Notes under the pieces: generated by a model | Told to the model about the DNA's origin: nothing | The model's database searches: none | Seen by the model: only the letters and a program-made list of their open reading frames with translations | In this document: piece by piece, positions 17,597-26,596 of the stretch | How positions within the stretch are numbered: position 1 is the first letter of the stretch | Layout of the letters: each line of letters opens with the position of its first letter | Translations under genes and position numbers: made by a program | Assembly (NCBI RefSeq): GCF_004565465.1 | Contig: NZ_SRHY01000004.1 | Coordinates: 124,001 to 188,000 of the forward strand | Direction: 5' to 3' | Length of the DNA stretch: 64,000 bases | Source of the DNA: Lentibacillus salicampi | GTDB taxonomy: Bacteria > Bacillota > Bacilli > Bacillales > Amphibacillaceae

Positions 17597-18304
17597 ATGC
17601 AGCAGGAAACAAAAGAAGAACGTGTACATCATGTTTTTGAAAAAATATATGGCCAATACGATTCTATGAATTCCATTATTTCTTTCAAGCGTCATAAAGC
17701 TTGGCGGAAAGACGTCATGAAGCGTATGGACGTTGAAAAGGGAGCAAAAGCCCTCGATATATGCTGTGGCACCGGAGATTGGTCCATTTCTCTTGCCGAA
17801 GCCACCGGCAGTACCGGAGAAGTAGTTGGACTTGATTTCAGTCACAATATGCTCTCTGTTGCCAAGGAGAAAAATGCTTCTTTACAATTTAATCAGCTGT
17901 CATTTATCCAGGGAAATGCGATGGAACTTCCATTTGATGATAATTCATTCGATTATGTAACAATTGGGTTTGGCTTGCGTAATGTTCCGGACTATCTAAC
18001 GGTTCTAAAAGAAATGTACCGGGTTGTAAAGCCTGGGGGCAAAGCAGTATGTCTTGAAACATCCCAGCCAACGCTGTTTGGATTTCGTCAAGGGTACTAC
18101 CTCTATTTCCGTTTTATTATGCCTTTATTAGGAAAAATGGTTGCCAAAAGCTATAAAGAATATGCTTGGCTGCACGAATCGGCAAAGAACTTCCCGGATA
18201 AACAAATGCTTAAGCAAATGTTTTATTCTGCGGGATTTTCACAGGTAAATGTCAAACAATATACAGGCGGTGTTGCTGCCATGCATATGGGTTCAAAAGA
18301 ATGA
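17597..18304 (+). CDS. menG: Demethylmenaquinone methyltransferase
   Basis: Uses S-adenosylmethionine for the last step of menaquinone synthesis. The 235 residues carry the SAM-binding motif [17 protein letters not shown], the family signature [19 protein letters not shown] at the N-terminus, and [20 protein letters not shown]. It lies between the two heptaprenyl diphosphate synthase genes, the conserved gerC arrangement, so the operon supplies both the side chain and the methyl group of MK-7. That quinone is the electron donor of the QcrABC complex encoded at 29.3-31.3 kb. AGGAAGGG overlaps the hepS end. Confidence 0.95.
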   Translation: MQQETKEERVHHVFEKIYGQYDSMNSIISFKRHKAWRKDVMKRMDVEKGAKALDICCGTGDWSISLAEATGSTGEVVGLDFSHNMLSVAKEKNASLQFNQLSFIQGNAMELPFDDNSFDYVTIGFGLRNVPDYLTVLKEMYRVVKPGGKAVCLETSQPTLFGFRQGYYLYFRFIMPLLGKMVAKSYKEYAWLHESAKNFPDKQMLKQMFYSAGFSQVNVKQYTGGVAAMHMGSKE

Positions 18305-18322
18305 CAATAAAAGGTGACATGC

Positions 18323-19294
18323 ATGAAACTAACGAAAACATACGGACATCTAAAAAAAGAACTGGATATCATTGAACATGCGTTAACTGAGGCCATTCAG
18401 TCCGATCATGATGTTTTGCGTGAATCTTCCACAAAATTGCTCCAGGCAGGGGGAAAACGGATCCGCCCTGTTTTTGTCTTGTTATGCGGCCAGTTCGGAA
18501 ATTTTGATATTAACCGGATAAAAACAGTTGCTGTATCACTTGAATTAATACATATGGCATCACTGGTACATGATGATGTGATTGATGATGCCCCTTTACG
18601 CCGCGGAAAACCAACCATCAAGCAGTTATATGGGAACCGTGTTGCCATGTACACCGGTGATTTTATCTTAGCGCGGGCACTTGAGAACATTACAAGACTT
18701 TCAGATCCCGAAGCTCACCGCGTTCTCTCTAAAACAATGGTTCAGCTTTCTGCAGGTGAAATTGAACAAATCAGGGACAAGTACAATTGGAAACAAAATT
18801 TACGTGATTATTTGCGCAGAATTAAACGAAAGACTGCCTTATTAATCGCGACGAGCTGTCAGCTGGGGGCTATTGCTTCAGATGCTCCAGTAGATTACGC
18901 CAAAAAATTATTCCGTTATGGCTATTATGTCGGAATGTCCTATCAGATTATCGATGATATACTTGATTTCACGGCATCTGAAGCAGAATTGGGCAAGCCT
19001 GCAGGTAATGACCTTCTGCAAGGAAACGTCACACTGCCGATTTTATATGCTATGGAGGATCAAGCCTTTTACAAGCTTTTGAAGGGAAAGTTTTTCAATC
19101 CGGAACAGGTAACTGACAGTGATATGAACCAATTACTTGAAAAACTTAAAGAAACCGATGCCATCCCGCAATCCTATCGGGTCAGTGATCATTACCTGCA
19201 AAAAGCATTAAAGGAACTGGATGGTATACCGGACCACAAGGCCAAACATACTTTGCAAAGCATTGCAAAGTATATCGGAAAAAGGCGCTCTTAG
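18323..19294 (+). CDS. hepT: Heptaprenyl diphosphate synthase component II
   Basis: Catalytic trans-prenyltransferase subunit that extends farnesyl diphosphate with isopentenyl diphosphate to C35. The 323 residues have both aspartate-rich motifs: DDVIDD (first) in MASLVHDDVIDDAPLRRG and DDILD (second) in YQIIDDILDFTASE, plus GGKRIRPVFVLL and the end IAKYIGKR. The ATG at 18323 follows AAAAGGTGA by seven bases; an in-frame GTG at 18314 lies in that site. Last gene of the hepS operon. Confidence 0.96.
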   Translation: MKLTKTYGHLKKELDIIEHALTEAIQSDHDVLRESSTKLLQAGGKRIRPVFVLLCGQFGNFDINRIKTVAVSLELIHMASLVHDDVIDDAPLRRGKPTIKQLYGNRVAMYTGDFILARALENITRLSDPEAHRVLSKTMVQLSAGEIEQIRDKYNWKQNLRDYLRRIKRKTALLIATSCQLGAIASDAPVDYAKKLFRYGYYVGMSYQIIDDILDFTASEAELGKPAGNDLLQGNVTLPILYAMEDQAFYKLLKGKFFNPEQVTDSDMNQLLEKLKETDAIPQSYRVSDHYLQKALKELDGIPDHKAKHTLQSIAKYIGKRRS

Positions 19295-19323
19295 AGTCAT
19301 CTTGCATAGAAGGATCACCAATT

Positions 19324-19472
19324 CGGCAGTTAACTGACCTTAAATGTCCGATTGGGCTCTGAATAACAGGAGGTTCGTCACAAACGCGTTGACGATTGAC
19401 GACGGGCTGAGTTCTTAGCCCTTGTTCCTTTACTTTAGTGGTGCAAAAGCGTCCTGCTTCATTGTTATTCAG
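19324..19472 (+). repeat. Intergenic repeat, family E, copy 2 (after hepT)
   Basis: Begins CGGCAGTTAACTGACC like 16581-16596 and shares GTCACAAACGCGTTGACG and CTTAGCCCTTGTTC with the copy in front of hepS. The two copies are in the same orientation and bracket the hepS-menG-hepT operon. Confidence 0.6.
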
Positions 19473-19534
19473 ATGAAAGTTTGTTAAAATTTCTAACGGT
19501 TGATATACAAATACATACAAACGAGGTGCAGAAT

Positions 19535-19981
19535 ATGGAACAAACATTTTTAATGGTAAAACCTGATGGTGTCCAACGTAACTTAACAGGAGACATTGTT
19601 AATCGATTTGAACGTAAAGGATTCAAACTGGCCGGTGCTAAACTAATGCAAATATCTAATGAATTAGCTAAAACACATTATGGTGAACACAAGGACAAGC
19701 CCTTTTTCGGGGAATTGGTTGAATTTATCACATCCGGCCCCGTTTTCGCTATGGTCTGGGAAGGTGAGAATGTTATTGCGACTGCCCGAGGCATGATGGG
19801 AAAAACAAACCCGCTTGAAGCAGAACCGGGAACGATCCGTGGCGACTTTGGCATGACAGTAGGCAAAAATATTATTCATGGATCCGATTCAGCAGAAAGT
19901 GCGGAAAAAGAAATTAACCTGTTTTTCGAAAGCAGTGAAGTGCTTGCTTATTCGAAACAAGACAGTGAGTGGATTTATTAA
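19535..19981 (+). CDS. ndk: Nucleoside diphosphate kinase
   Basis: Transfers the gamma-phosphate of NTPs to NDPs by a phosphohistidine intermediate. The 148 residues start [17 protein letters not shown]; the active-site histidine is His115 in [13 protein letters not shown], and the Kpn-loop and ISGPV-like [12 protein letters not shown] are present. The ATG at 19535 follows CGAGGTG; an in-frame upstream ATG at 19481 gives a non-homologous extension. B. subtilis has cheR after ndk; here a repeat-filled gap of 700 bases follows and cheR is absent. Confidence 0.97.
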   Translation: MEQTFLMVKPDGVQRNLTGDIVNRFERKGFKLAGAKLMQISNELAKTHYGEHKDKPFFGELVEFITSGPVFAMVWEGENVIATARGMMGKTNPLEAEPGTIRGDFGMTVGKNIIHGSDSAESAEKEINLFFESSEVLAYSKQDSEWIY

Positions 19982-20009
19982 GAACCAAGGCTGCTGGTTG
20001 CTTCAAAAG

Positions 20010-20367
20010 ATAAGAAAGTATAAAATTTGAGCTTTATTTTTATTCTCGGACAGAACAAGTCATGTCCAGTTCCAGCGCCCAGCAATAGCAGATCTTTTGG
20101 TGGGGCGAGCTTTAGCGCAGCCCCAAACTTCACACTCCGCCACTACGATAAGTCAACATCGGTTCGCTTGATAAAGGAAGGCCGACTAAGAACGGCCTTG
20201 CCGGCCAACGTCGGCATACCCCTGATGCAGGGGCATGTTTCCTTTATCTCATTGCGGCTAGTGGGGAGGATCGGCTAACCCCGCCGCGATGCGCGGCAAC
20301 GCCGACCCACCTGTGATGCACAGGCGCAGTTTGTACGTTGCTAAACGGGCGCTTGCGCTTTTCTTAT
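20010..20367 (+). repeat. 358-bp structured repeat, family C, copy 1
   Basis: Ends are ATAAGAAAG and CTTTTCTTAT, an imperfect terminal inverted repeat. The first 70 bases (GTATAAAATTT, CATGTCCAGTTCCAGCGCC) resemble family A, the rest differs. An outer stem GATAAAGGAA (20170-20179) pairs with TTCCTTTATC (20239-20248). Three 6-bp hairpins all have the triloop ATG: CCCCTG/CAGGGG (20219-20233), GCCGCG/CGCGGC (20283-20297) and CCTGTG/CACAGG (20310-20324). GGCCG/CGGCC (20180-20197) adds another. An 83-codon frame across it has no ribosome binding site and runs through the stems, so I do not call a gene. Confidence 0.75.
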
Positions 20368-20397
20368 AAATTTTATCCTCAGTTACCTGAGAAACAT

Positions 20398-20428
20398 AAA
20401 GACCTTCGTGTTAAGCGAAGGTCTTTAT
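20398..20428. terminator. Hairpin between ndk and aroC
   Basis: AAAGACCTTCG (20398-20408) pairs with CGAAGGTCTTT (20416-20426) around TGTTAAG. The stem is strong, the following T-run is minimal on either strand. Confidence 0.65.
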
Positions 20429-20681
20429 GAATAAAACGGGGGGATGAGGCCCCCATGTTGTCGGCAGTATGGAACAATATTCACACTTATATTAAAAGAT
20501 TAAGAATAGCAATACGTTTGTTATGACAGCAAGCGTATTTTTTCTTGAACCATTCCGATGTTTATCTCATTTTTCCGATACATGAATCTCTGGAAGTTTT
20601 GAAACTTTTTTAAAGTGTAACAAAAAATCGGTCATTTATGATATAGTAATACAAAATTCATCTTCAGAGGAGGCTGCTCAC
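20429..20681 (+). promoter_or_regulatory. Non-coding leader and promoter region of aroC
   Basis: An extended -10 TGATATAGT (TATAGT at 20642-20647) lies 35 bases before the aroC ATG. The rest of this AT-rich stretch shows no gene; I found no T-box or series of GAG/TAG repeats that would suggest TRAP control. Confidence 0.45.
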
Positions 20682-21854
20682 ATGCGTTATTTGACAGCGG
20701 GGGAATCACATGGCAAACAATTAACTACGATTATTGAAGGTGTTCCATCCAATATGCCGCTCGTTCAGGATGACATTAATCAGTCATTGCGCCGCAGACA
20801 AAAAGGTCATGGGCGTGGTAAACGGATGCAAATCGAAAAAGATATGGCCGAAATCACCAGTGGGGTTCGCCATGGTTATACATTGGGCTCACCTATTTCC
20901 CTTATCATACATAATGATGATTTTAAACATTGGGTGGATATCATGGGGGAAGATCCAATCGAAGAAAGGGCAGACAAAAAACTAAGACGAACTGTCTCAC
21001 GCCCCAGGCCGGGTCATGCTGATCTGAATGGTGCTTTGAAATATGGCCATCGAGATATGCGCAATGTGCTGGAACGCTCTTCGGCAAGAGAAACAGCTGC
21101 CAGAGTAGCTGCCGGAGCTGTTGCTAAAACACTGCTGAAGCAGCTGGGAATTGAAGTCTCCGGGTATGTTAAGGAAATAGCCGGTATTGTTGCTCACGAT
21201 CAATCAACTCTTACAATGGAACAGCGGCAGCACGTGTCTGAGGAATCTCCTGTCCGAACGTTGGATAAAGGTGTCGAACAGGAGATGATGGATGCCATCG
21301 ATCAGGCTAAAAAAGATGGTGATTCAATAGGTGGTGTTGCAGAAGTTTACGTGGAAGGTGTCCCGGCGGGTCTTGGATCGTATGTTCAGTATGACCGGAA
21401 ACTGGACAGCAGGATAGCTGGCAGTGTGGTTAGCATCAACGCTTTTAAGGGGGTCGAATTCGGTCTTGGATTCGAAGCAGCGCAAAAAAACGGCAGTGAA
21501 GTACACGATGAAATAGCCTGGAATGAACAAGCTGGCTATCACCGTAAATCAAACCGCCTTGGCGGATTTGAAGGGGGCATGACAACCGGTATGCCAATTG
21601 TCGTGAAGGGTGTCATGAAGCCGATCCCAACCCTTTATAAGCCGCTCCAAAGTGTCGATATCGAAACGAAAGAACCGTTCAACGCAAGTATTGAGCGGTC
21701 AGACTCTTGTGCAGTACCCGCAGCTTCAGTTGTTATGGAACATGTTGTCGCGTTTGAAGTGGCCAAAGCCATTACCGAACAATTTCCAAGTGATCATTTT
21801 CCAAAATTGAAACAGGCAATCAATGATTATCGAGAGGAAATAAGGTGTTTCTGA
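20682..21854 (+). CDS. aroC: Chorismate synthase
   Basis: Converts 5-enolpyruvylshikimate-3-phosphate to chorismate, the branch point to aromatic amino acids, folate and menaquinone, using reduced FMN. The 390 residues begin [20 protein letters not shown] and contain [35 protein letters not shown] and [18 protein letters not shown], all family signatures. A strong GAGGAGG precedes the ATG. The stop overlaps the aroB start (TGATG), so the genes are coupled. B. subtilis calls this gene aroF. Confidence 0.97.
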   Translation: MRYLTAGESHGKQLTTIIEGVPSNMPLVQDDINQSLRRRQKGHGRGKRMQIEKDMAEITSGVRHGYTLGSPISLIIHNDDFKHWVDIMGEDPIEERADKKLRRTVSRPRPGHADLNGALKYGHRDMRNVLERSSARETAARVAAGAVAKTLLKQLGIEVSGYVKEIAGIVAHDQSTLTMEQRQHVSEESPVRTLDKGVEQEMMDAIDQAKKDGDSIGGVAEVYVEGVPAGLGSYVQYDRKLDSRIAGSVVSINAFKGVEFGLGFEAAQKNGSEVHDEIAWNEQAGYHRKSNRLGGFEGGMTTGMPIVVKGVMKPIPTLYKPLQSVDIETKEPFNASIERSDSCAVPAASVVMEHVVAFEVAKAITEQFPSDHFPKLKQAINDYREEIRCF

Positions 21855-22933
21855 TGAACGAAACGAGTGTAAAATCAGCGGCCCATTTGTATCCTGTGTA
21901 TATCGGCGAAAACCTCCGTCACCAGACAGACCACTATTTGTCGAAGTCCTATTCCTCTGTTCTGATCATTACGGATGAAACAGTGGCTTCTCACTATTTA
22001 TCGGATGTTCAGGAAAGCGTGTCACAGGAAACTGTGTATGTTCATGTGATTCCGGCAGGGGAAAAAGCAAAAAGTGTTGATACATTTTATCAGCTGCACA
22101 CGAAAGCCATTGAATATGGTCTTGACAGACAGTCGCTCATAATCGCACTCGGCGGTGGCGTTGTTGGCGATGTGGCAGGTTTTGTTGCTGCCACCTTTAT
22201 GCGCGGAATTGATTTTATCCAAATGCCGACAACCATCCTTGCACATGACAGCAGTGTTGGTGGAAAAGTCGCGATCAATCATGAACAGGGAAAAAACCTG
22301 ATCGGCAGTTTTTATGCACCTGTTGCTGTTATTTATGACGTGGGGACGCTTCATACATTACCTGACAACGAAATCAGATCCGGCTATGCAGAGTTATTGA
22401 AGGAAGCATTGCTCGCGGATGGAGATTTATATCAATCACTCATCATGAAAGATCTTTCGTCGCTATCCAATAAGGACCTTGCCGATAAATTACTTAAAGG
22501 CATTGAAATTAAAGCTGGAATTGTCGGGATCGATGAGCGTGAATCAGGTATACGGCAACATCTCAATCTTGGGCACACATTGGGACATGCTTTGGAATCT
22601 TTACTCGGTTACGGCTACCGGACACATGGTGAATTAGTCGCTCTAGGCTTATTATTTGCTTTTAGAGTCAGCGAAAAAACATTTTCATCACAGCTGCCGT
22701 ACGAACAATTATATACTTGGCTTAAAAGCAATGGTTATCCATTCAAATTACCATTTGTTGAGCCGGCGAGAATTCTGTCAAAAATGAAAAAAGATAAAAA
22801 AACATTGCGCACCACGATTCAAATGGTCCTTTTAAAGGATATTGCCAAACCAGCATTAGTGGAAATAAGTGATGAAGATCTATTGAACTACTTGCATGAT
22901 TTCCAGAAAGAGCTTGAACAAAGAAACGATTGA
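21854..22933 (+). CDS. aroB: 3-dehydroquinate synthase
   Basis: NAD- and metal-dependent second enzyme of the shikimate pathway. The 359 residues contain the nucleotide-binding segment ALGGGVVGDVAGFVAATFMRG, QMPTTILAHDSSVGGKVAIN and the metal-binding HLNLGHTLGHALE with histidines. The ATG at 21854 overlaps the aroC stop and follows AAGGTG by eight bases; an in-frame GTG at 21845 would lie in that site. In B. subtilis aroH and trpEDCFBA follow; here hisC follows after 17 bases. Confidence 0.96.
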   Translation: MNETSVKSAAHLYPVYIGENLRHQTDHYLSKSYSSVLIITDETVASHYLSDVQESVSQETVYVHVIPAGEKAKSVDTFYQLHTKAIEYGLDRQSLIIALGGGVVGDVAGFVAATFMRGIDFIQMPTTILAHDSSVGGKVAINHEQGKNLIGSFYAPVAVIYDVGTLHTLPDNEIRSGYAELLKEALLADGDLYQSLIMKDLSSLSNKDLADKLLKGIEIKAGIVGIDERESGIRQHLNLGHTLGHALESLLGYGYRTHGELVALGLLFAFRVSEKTFSSQLPYEQLYTWLKSNGYPFKLPFVEPARILSKMKKDKKTLRTTIQMVLLKDIAKPALVEISDEDLLNYLHDFQKELEQRND

Positions 22934-22950
22934 ATGAGAGGCGGTACGGC

Positions 22951-24057
22951 ATGAAAAGCAAACATATATTAACGGAAATGACGCCTTATCAGCCCGGGAA
23001 ACAGACAGAAGAAGTCAAAAGAGAATATGGGCTGAACCGGATTGTCAAGCTGGCATCAAATGAAAACCCATTTGGTTATTCCAAGAAAGTCGATGATTAT
23101 CTTTCCGAACAGAAACCAGCACTTAACATTTACCCGGATGGCTATACATCGGAATTAAGACATGCCCTTGCAAACAAGTTGGGCGTTTCGGAAAAACAGC
23201 TGATTTTCGGAAATGGCACAGATGAGGTTGTGCAACTCATCGGACGCGCTTATTTATACCCAGGCGCCAACGCCGTTATGGCAACCCCGACATTTCCGCA
23301 GTATAAGCACAATGCACTCGTTGAAGGTGCTGACGTAAAAGAAGTTGCAACCAGAAACGGGTATCATGACCTTTCAGGAATGCTGGATGCCATAGACGAC
23401 AGTACGAACGTTGTCTGGCTGTGTTCACCGAATAACCCGACAGGATGTCTTATTCCCAATGATGATTTTTACGACTTTATGGAAAAATGTCCATCAGACG
23501 TTTTGGTTGTTGTGGATCAAGCTTATCTTGAGTACGCTGACAGAGTGCTGTCCCCGGATAGATTATCCGATTTGGATCAATACAAAAATTTAGTGATTCT
23601 GCGTACGTTTTCCAAAGCATACGGGCTGGCAGGCTTACGAATCGGCTATGGCATTGCAAACGAAGAGTTAATACCGGGACTTGACGTTGTCAGAGGTCCT
23701 TTTAATACGTCATCTATCGCCCAAAAAGCGGCATTACTGGCACTGGAGGATGACGCATTTATTGAAGATACGTTTAGCCGGAATCGTTCGAATAAACAAT
23801 CATTCGAACAATTTTTGGATTCAATCGGCTGGCATTACTATGATTCCCAAACAAATTTTTTACTCGTTTCCACGCCTATCAGTGGTGAGAAGGTGTTCCA
23901 TTATTTACAGGAGAATGGTTTTATCGTCCGTCCAGGTGAAGGGCTTGGTTCCCCGAAAACAGTGCGGGTGACCATCGGCAATGAAACGGACATGGAAGAT
24001 TTACAAGAAGTATTATACAAACTGCACCAGAAGGTAAATGAGGGATTATTAACGTGA
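22951..24057 (+). CDS. hisC: Histidinol-phosphate / aromatic aminotransferase
   Basis: PLP enzyme that in Bacillus serves both histidine synthesis and transamination of phenylpyruvate and 4-hydroxyphenylpyruvate. The 368 residues contain VKLASNENPFGYS, the PLP-lysine motif RTFSKAYGLAGLRIGYG and a conserved C-terminal arginine region VRVTIGNETDMEDL. I start at the ATG at 22951 after GAGAGGCGG; an in-frame ATG at 22930 precedes the site. Placement between aroB and tyrA supports the aromatic role. It overlaps tyrA by four bases. Confidence 0.93.
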   Translation: MKSKHILTEMTPYQPGKQTEEVKREYGLNRIVKLASNENPFGYSKKVDDYLSEQKPALNIYPDGYTSELRHALANKLGVSEKQLIFGNGTDEVVQLIGRAYLYPGANAVMATPTFPQYKHNALVEGADVKEVATRNGYHDLSGMLDAIDDSTNVVWLCSPNNPTGCLIPNDDFYDFMEKCPSDVLVVVDQAYLEYADRVLSPDRLSDLDQYKNLVILRTFSKAYGLAGLRIGYGIANEELIPGLDVVRGPFNTSSIAQKAALLALEDDAFIEDTFSRNRSNKQSFEQFLDSIGWHYYDSQTNFLLVSTPISGEKVFHYLQENGFIVRPGEGLGSPKTVRVTIGNETDMEDLQEVLYKLHQKVNEGLLT

Positions 24058-25154
24058 AAAAGACAGTAGTCATTATCGGACTTGGCCTGATTGGCGGCTC
24101 TCTGGCCAAAAGTCTTCATGAATCGAAAGATAACTATATTATTGGCTGTGACGTTAATCAACATACACTTGAATTCGCGTTGATGAATGAAATGATTGAC
24201 GAATCCAGTTCGAGTCTAGCAGAAGCTGCCAAAAATGCCGATATTATTATTTTAGGAACACCCATTACCGAAACCATTGATTATATGACCCAGTTGGAAC
24301 AGATCAGTTTTGATCATGATGTAATTGTGACAGATGTATCTTCAGTTAAAAAGCCAGTCATTGATAAAGCGAACACATTGACCAATCAGCACATCCAGTT
24401 CATCGGCGGCCATCCGATGGCAGGGTCGCATAAAAGAGGGGTTACAGCAGCCAAAGGACATCTGTTTGAGAACGCCATATACGTGCTGTCCCCGGCCACG
24501 AATTGTCCGGCAACAGCAGTAGATACCCTGGAAGAGCTGTTGCAGAATACAAACAGTCATATGATCACGTTAAAGGCTACTGAACATGATGAGATGACAG
24601 GGGTTGTTTCCCATTTTCCCCACCTGATTGCCTCTGCACTCGTTCAACAAGCCAAAAAGTGGGAGGAAACACATGAATTCATTCCAAAGCTTGCTGCCGG
24701 TGGTTTTCGCGATGTGACAAGAATAGCATCAAGCAACCCGGAGCTGTGGCAGGATATTTTCTATCATAATAAACAAAAAATGGTGCGGATGATTGATGAT
24801 TGGACACACGAAATGACTGCCTTAAAGCAGATGCTCCAAAATGATGGCAGGACAGAGCTGACAGACTATTTGAAACAGGCAAAGGATTACCGCGATGGTC
24901 TCGGTGCCAAGAAAAAGGGTGCTATCCCGTCTTTTTATGACCTGTATGTCGACATTCGCGACCAGACTGGAGCCATTGCTTCTGTTGCAAATTTGCTGGC
25001 GGAAGAAGAAATCAGCATTACCAATATAAGAATACTCGAGATACGCGAAGGCATTACGGGTGTTTTGCGATTAAGTGTATCCACGAAAAATGAGCAGCTG
25101 AAAAGTCAACGGATTTTACAGCAGTATGGCTATGAGTTAATGCTTGAAGAATAA
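24054..25154 (+). CDS. tyrA: Prephenate dehydrogenase with ACT domain
   Basis: Oxidatively decarboxylates prephenate to 4-hydroxyphenylpyruvate in tyrosine synthesis. The 366 residues have an N-terminal NAD motif GLGLIGGSLAKSL, GGHPMAGSHKRGV for substrate binding and an all-helical dimer domain, then a C-terminal ACT domain from about residue 290 (YDLYVDIRDQTGAIASVANL) that probably senses tyrosine. The GTG start overlaps the hisC stop (GTGA), a typical coupled junction. Confidence 0.95.
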   Translation: MKKTVVIIGLGLIGGSLAKSLHESKDNYIIGCDVNQHTLEFALMNEMIDESSSSLAEAAKNADIIILGTPITETIDYMTQLEQISFDHDVIVTDVSSVKKPVIDKANTLTNQHIQFIGGHPMAGSHKRGVTAAKGHLFENAIYVLSPATNCPATAVDTLEELLQNTNSHMITLKATEHDEMTGVVSHFPHLIASALVQQAKKWEETHEFIPKLAAGGFRDVTRIASSNPELWQDIFYHNKQKMVRMIDDWTHEMTALKQMLQNDGRTELTDYLKQAKDYRDGLGAKKKGAIPSFYDLYVDIRDQTGAIASVANLLAEEEISITNIRILEIREGITGVLRLSVSTKNEQLKSQRILQQYGYELMLEE

Positions 25155-25179
25155 TCAAACAGAGGGGAAGGGATTCCAG

Positions 25180-26475
25180 TTGAAAGAGGTAACATTAACA
25201 CCATTATCAGTCCCACTCTCGGGGCAATTGCAAGTACCAGGGGACAAATCAATCTCTCACCGCGCCGTGATATTGGGATCTCTTGCAGAGGGGACGACAA
25301 ACATCACGAACTTTTTAACTGGTGAGGATTGTATGCGAACGGTACACGCTTTTAGACAGTTCGGCGTATCAATTGAGCAGAACGGCAGTTCGCTTAAAAT
25401 TAACAGCAGCGGTCCCGCGAGTTTTAAAGAACCGTTAGCGCCTCTTTATTTCGGTAATTCGGGAACCACTGCCCGACTGATGCTTGGTGTACTTGCTGGT
25501 TTGCCATTTTTCACGTCCGTATATGGTGATGTTTCTTTGGCAGCACGTCCTATGGATCGGGTGATTTCCCCGCTGAAAAAACTGGGGGCTTGGTTTGATG
25601 GACGTGCAGGTGGCTCCCGTTTGCCGATGGCGGTAAGAGGTGGAAATCTTGAGGGTATTCACTATACATTGCCGGTAAAAAGTGCACAAGTAAAATCAGC
25701 GGTGCTGCTGGCCGGGCTATTTGCCGAAGGGGTAACAGAAGTGATCGAGGAGACCCCTTCCCGAAATCATTCTGAAAACATGCTACAAGCATTTGGTGCC
25801 GATATAACTGAAAAAAATCACCACATCCGGATCACAAACCATAAATCGTTGAAGGCGACCGATGTTGACGTCCCGGGTGACATTTCCTCAGCAGCCTTTT
25901 TTATGGCAGCTGCAGCGATTGTCCCTGGCAGTAAATTGACGTTGACAAATGTTGGGCTTAATGACAGCCGTACAGGAATTATTGATGTTTTGCAGGAAAT
26001 GGGAGCATCGGTAGCTATTTCAAATAAGCAAGTGACTGGCGGCGAAGCATACGGGGATGTTACGATTTCCTCTCAAAAACTTAAGGGGGTTGTCATAAAA
26101 GGTGACATCATTCCAAGGTTAATTGATGAGATTCCGGTTATCGCGTTAGTGGCTACCCAGGCAGAAGGTGAAACGGTTATCCGTGACGCAACAGAACTGC
26201 GGCTGAAGGAAACAGACCGTATCAAAGCAGTGACAGATGGCTTAACTCGCCTTGGGGCCAATGTCAAACCAACAGAAGATGGCATGATTATTAAAGGTAT
26301 TACTGCACTGACTGGCGGAAGGGTAAAAGCGTATCATGATCACCGGATTGCTATGATGCATGCCGTTGCATCTTTCATTACAAAAGAGAACGTTATAATC
26401 GATGATATTTCATCCATCGCTGTATCCTACCCAGACTTTTTTGAGCATCTAAACAGGGTAACCAATAAAAACTAA
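25180..26475 (+). CDS. aroA: 3-phosphoshikimate 1-carboxyvinyltransferase (EPSP synthase)
   Basis: Joins PEP to shikimate-3-phosphate. The 431 residues contain VPGDKSISHRAVILGSLAEG, LYFGNSGTTARLMLGVLAGL and ELRLKETDRIKAVTDGL, the PEP- and shikimate-binding signatures. TTG at 25180 is used because AGAGGGGAAGGG lies eight bases upstream; an in-frame TTG at 25144 lies inside tyrA before that site. NSGTTAR without the alanine substitution typical of class II enzymes is what is seen; whether the enzyme is glyphosate tolerant cannot be judged. Named aroE in B. subtilis. Last gene of the aro block. Confidence 0.96.
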   Translation: MKEVTLTPLSVPLSGQLQVPGDKSISHRAVILGSLAEGTTNITNFLTGEDCMRTVHAFRQFGVSIEQNGSSLKINSSGPASFKEPLAPLYFGNSGTTARLMLGVLAGLPFFTSVYGDVSLAARPMDRVISPLKKLGAWFDGRAGGSRLPMAVRGGNLEGIHYTLPVKSAQVKSAVLLAGLFAEGVTEVIEETPSRNHSENMLQAFGADITEKNHHIRITNHKSLKATDVDVPGDISSAAFFMAAAAIVPGSKLTLTNVGLNDSRTGIIDVLQEMGASVAISNKQVTGGEAYGDVTISSQKLKGVVIKGDIIPRLIDEIPVIALVATQAEGETVIRDATELRLKETDRIKAVTDGLTRLGANVKPTEDGMIIKGITALTGGRVKAYHDHRIAMMHAVASFITKENVIIDDISSIAVSYPDFFEHLNRVTNKN

Positions 26476-26493
26476 AGTACGAACTTCAATCAG

Positions 26494-26523
26494 TGGGGGA
26501 TTTCATTAGCCCCCAATTTTTTG
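26494..26523 (+). terminator. Terminator after aroA
   Basis: TGGGGG (26494-26499) pairs with CCCCCA (26510-26515), followed by ATTTTTTG. Confidence 0.88.
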
Positions 26524-26596
26524 TCCTTGAATAAACAAAGTGTTTCCGATATGATAAAAAAATCAGAAGATATGTATGAATGAAAGGATGTTCTTC

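Noticed and set aside
20027..20278. 83-codon open frame in the family C repeat
   Set aside because: It crosses several perfect hairpins of the repeat and lacks a ribosome binding site.
20429..20681. Possible T-box or TRAP target before the aro genes
   Set aside because: No T-box core and no regularly spaced GAG/TAG triplets could be seen.
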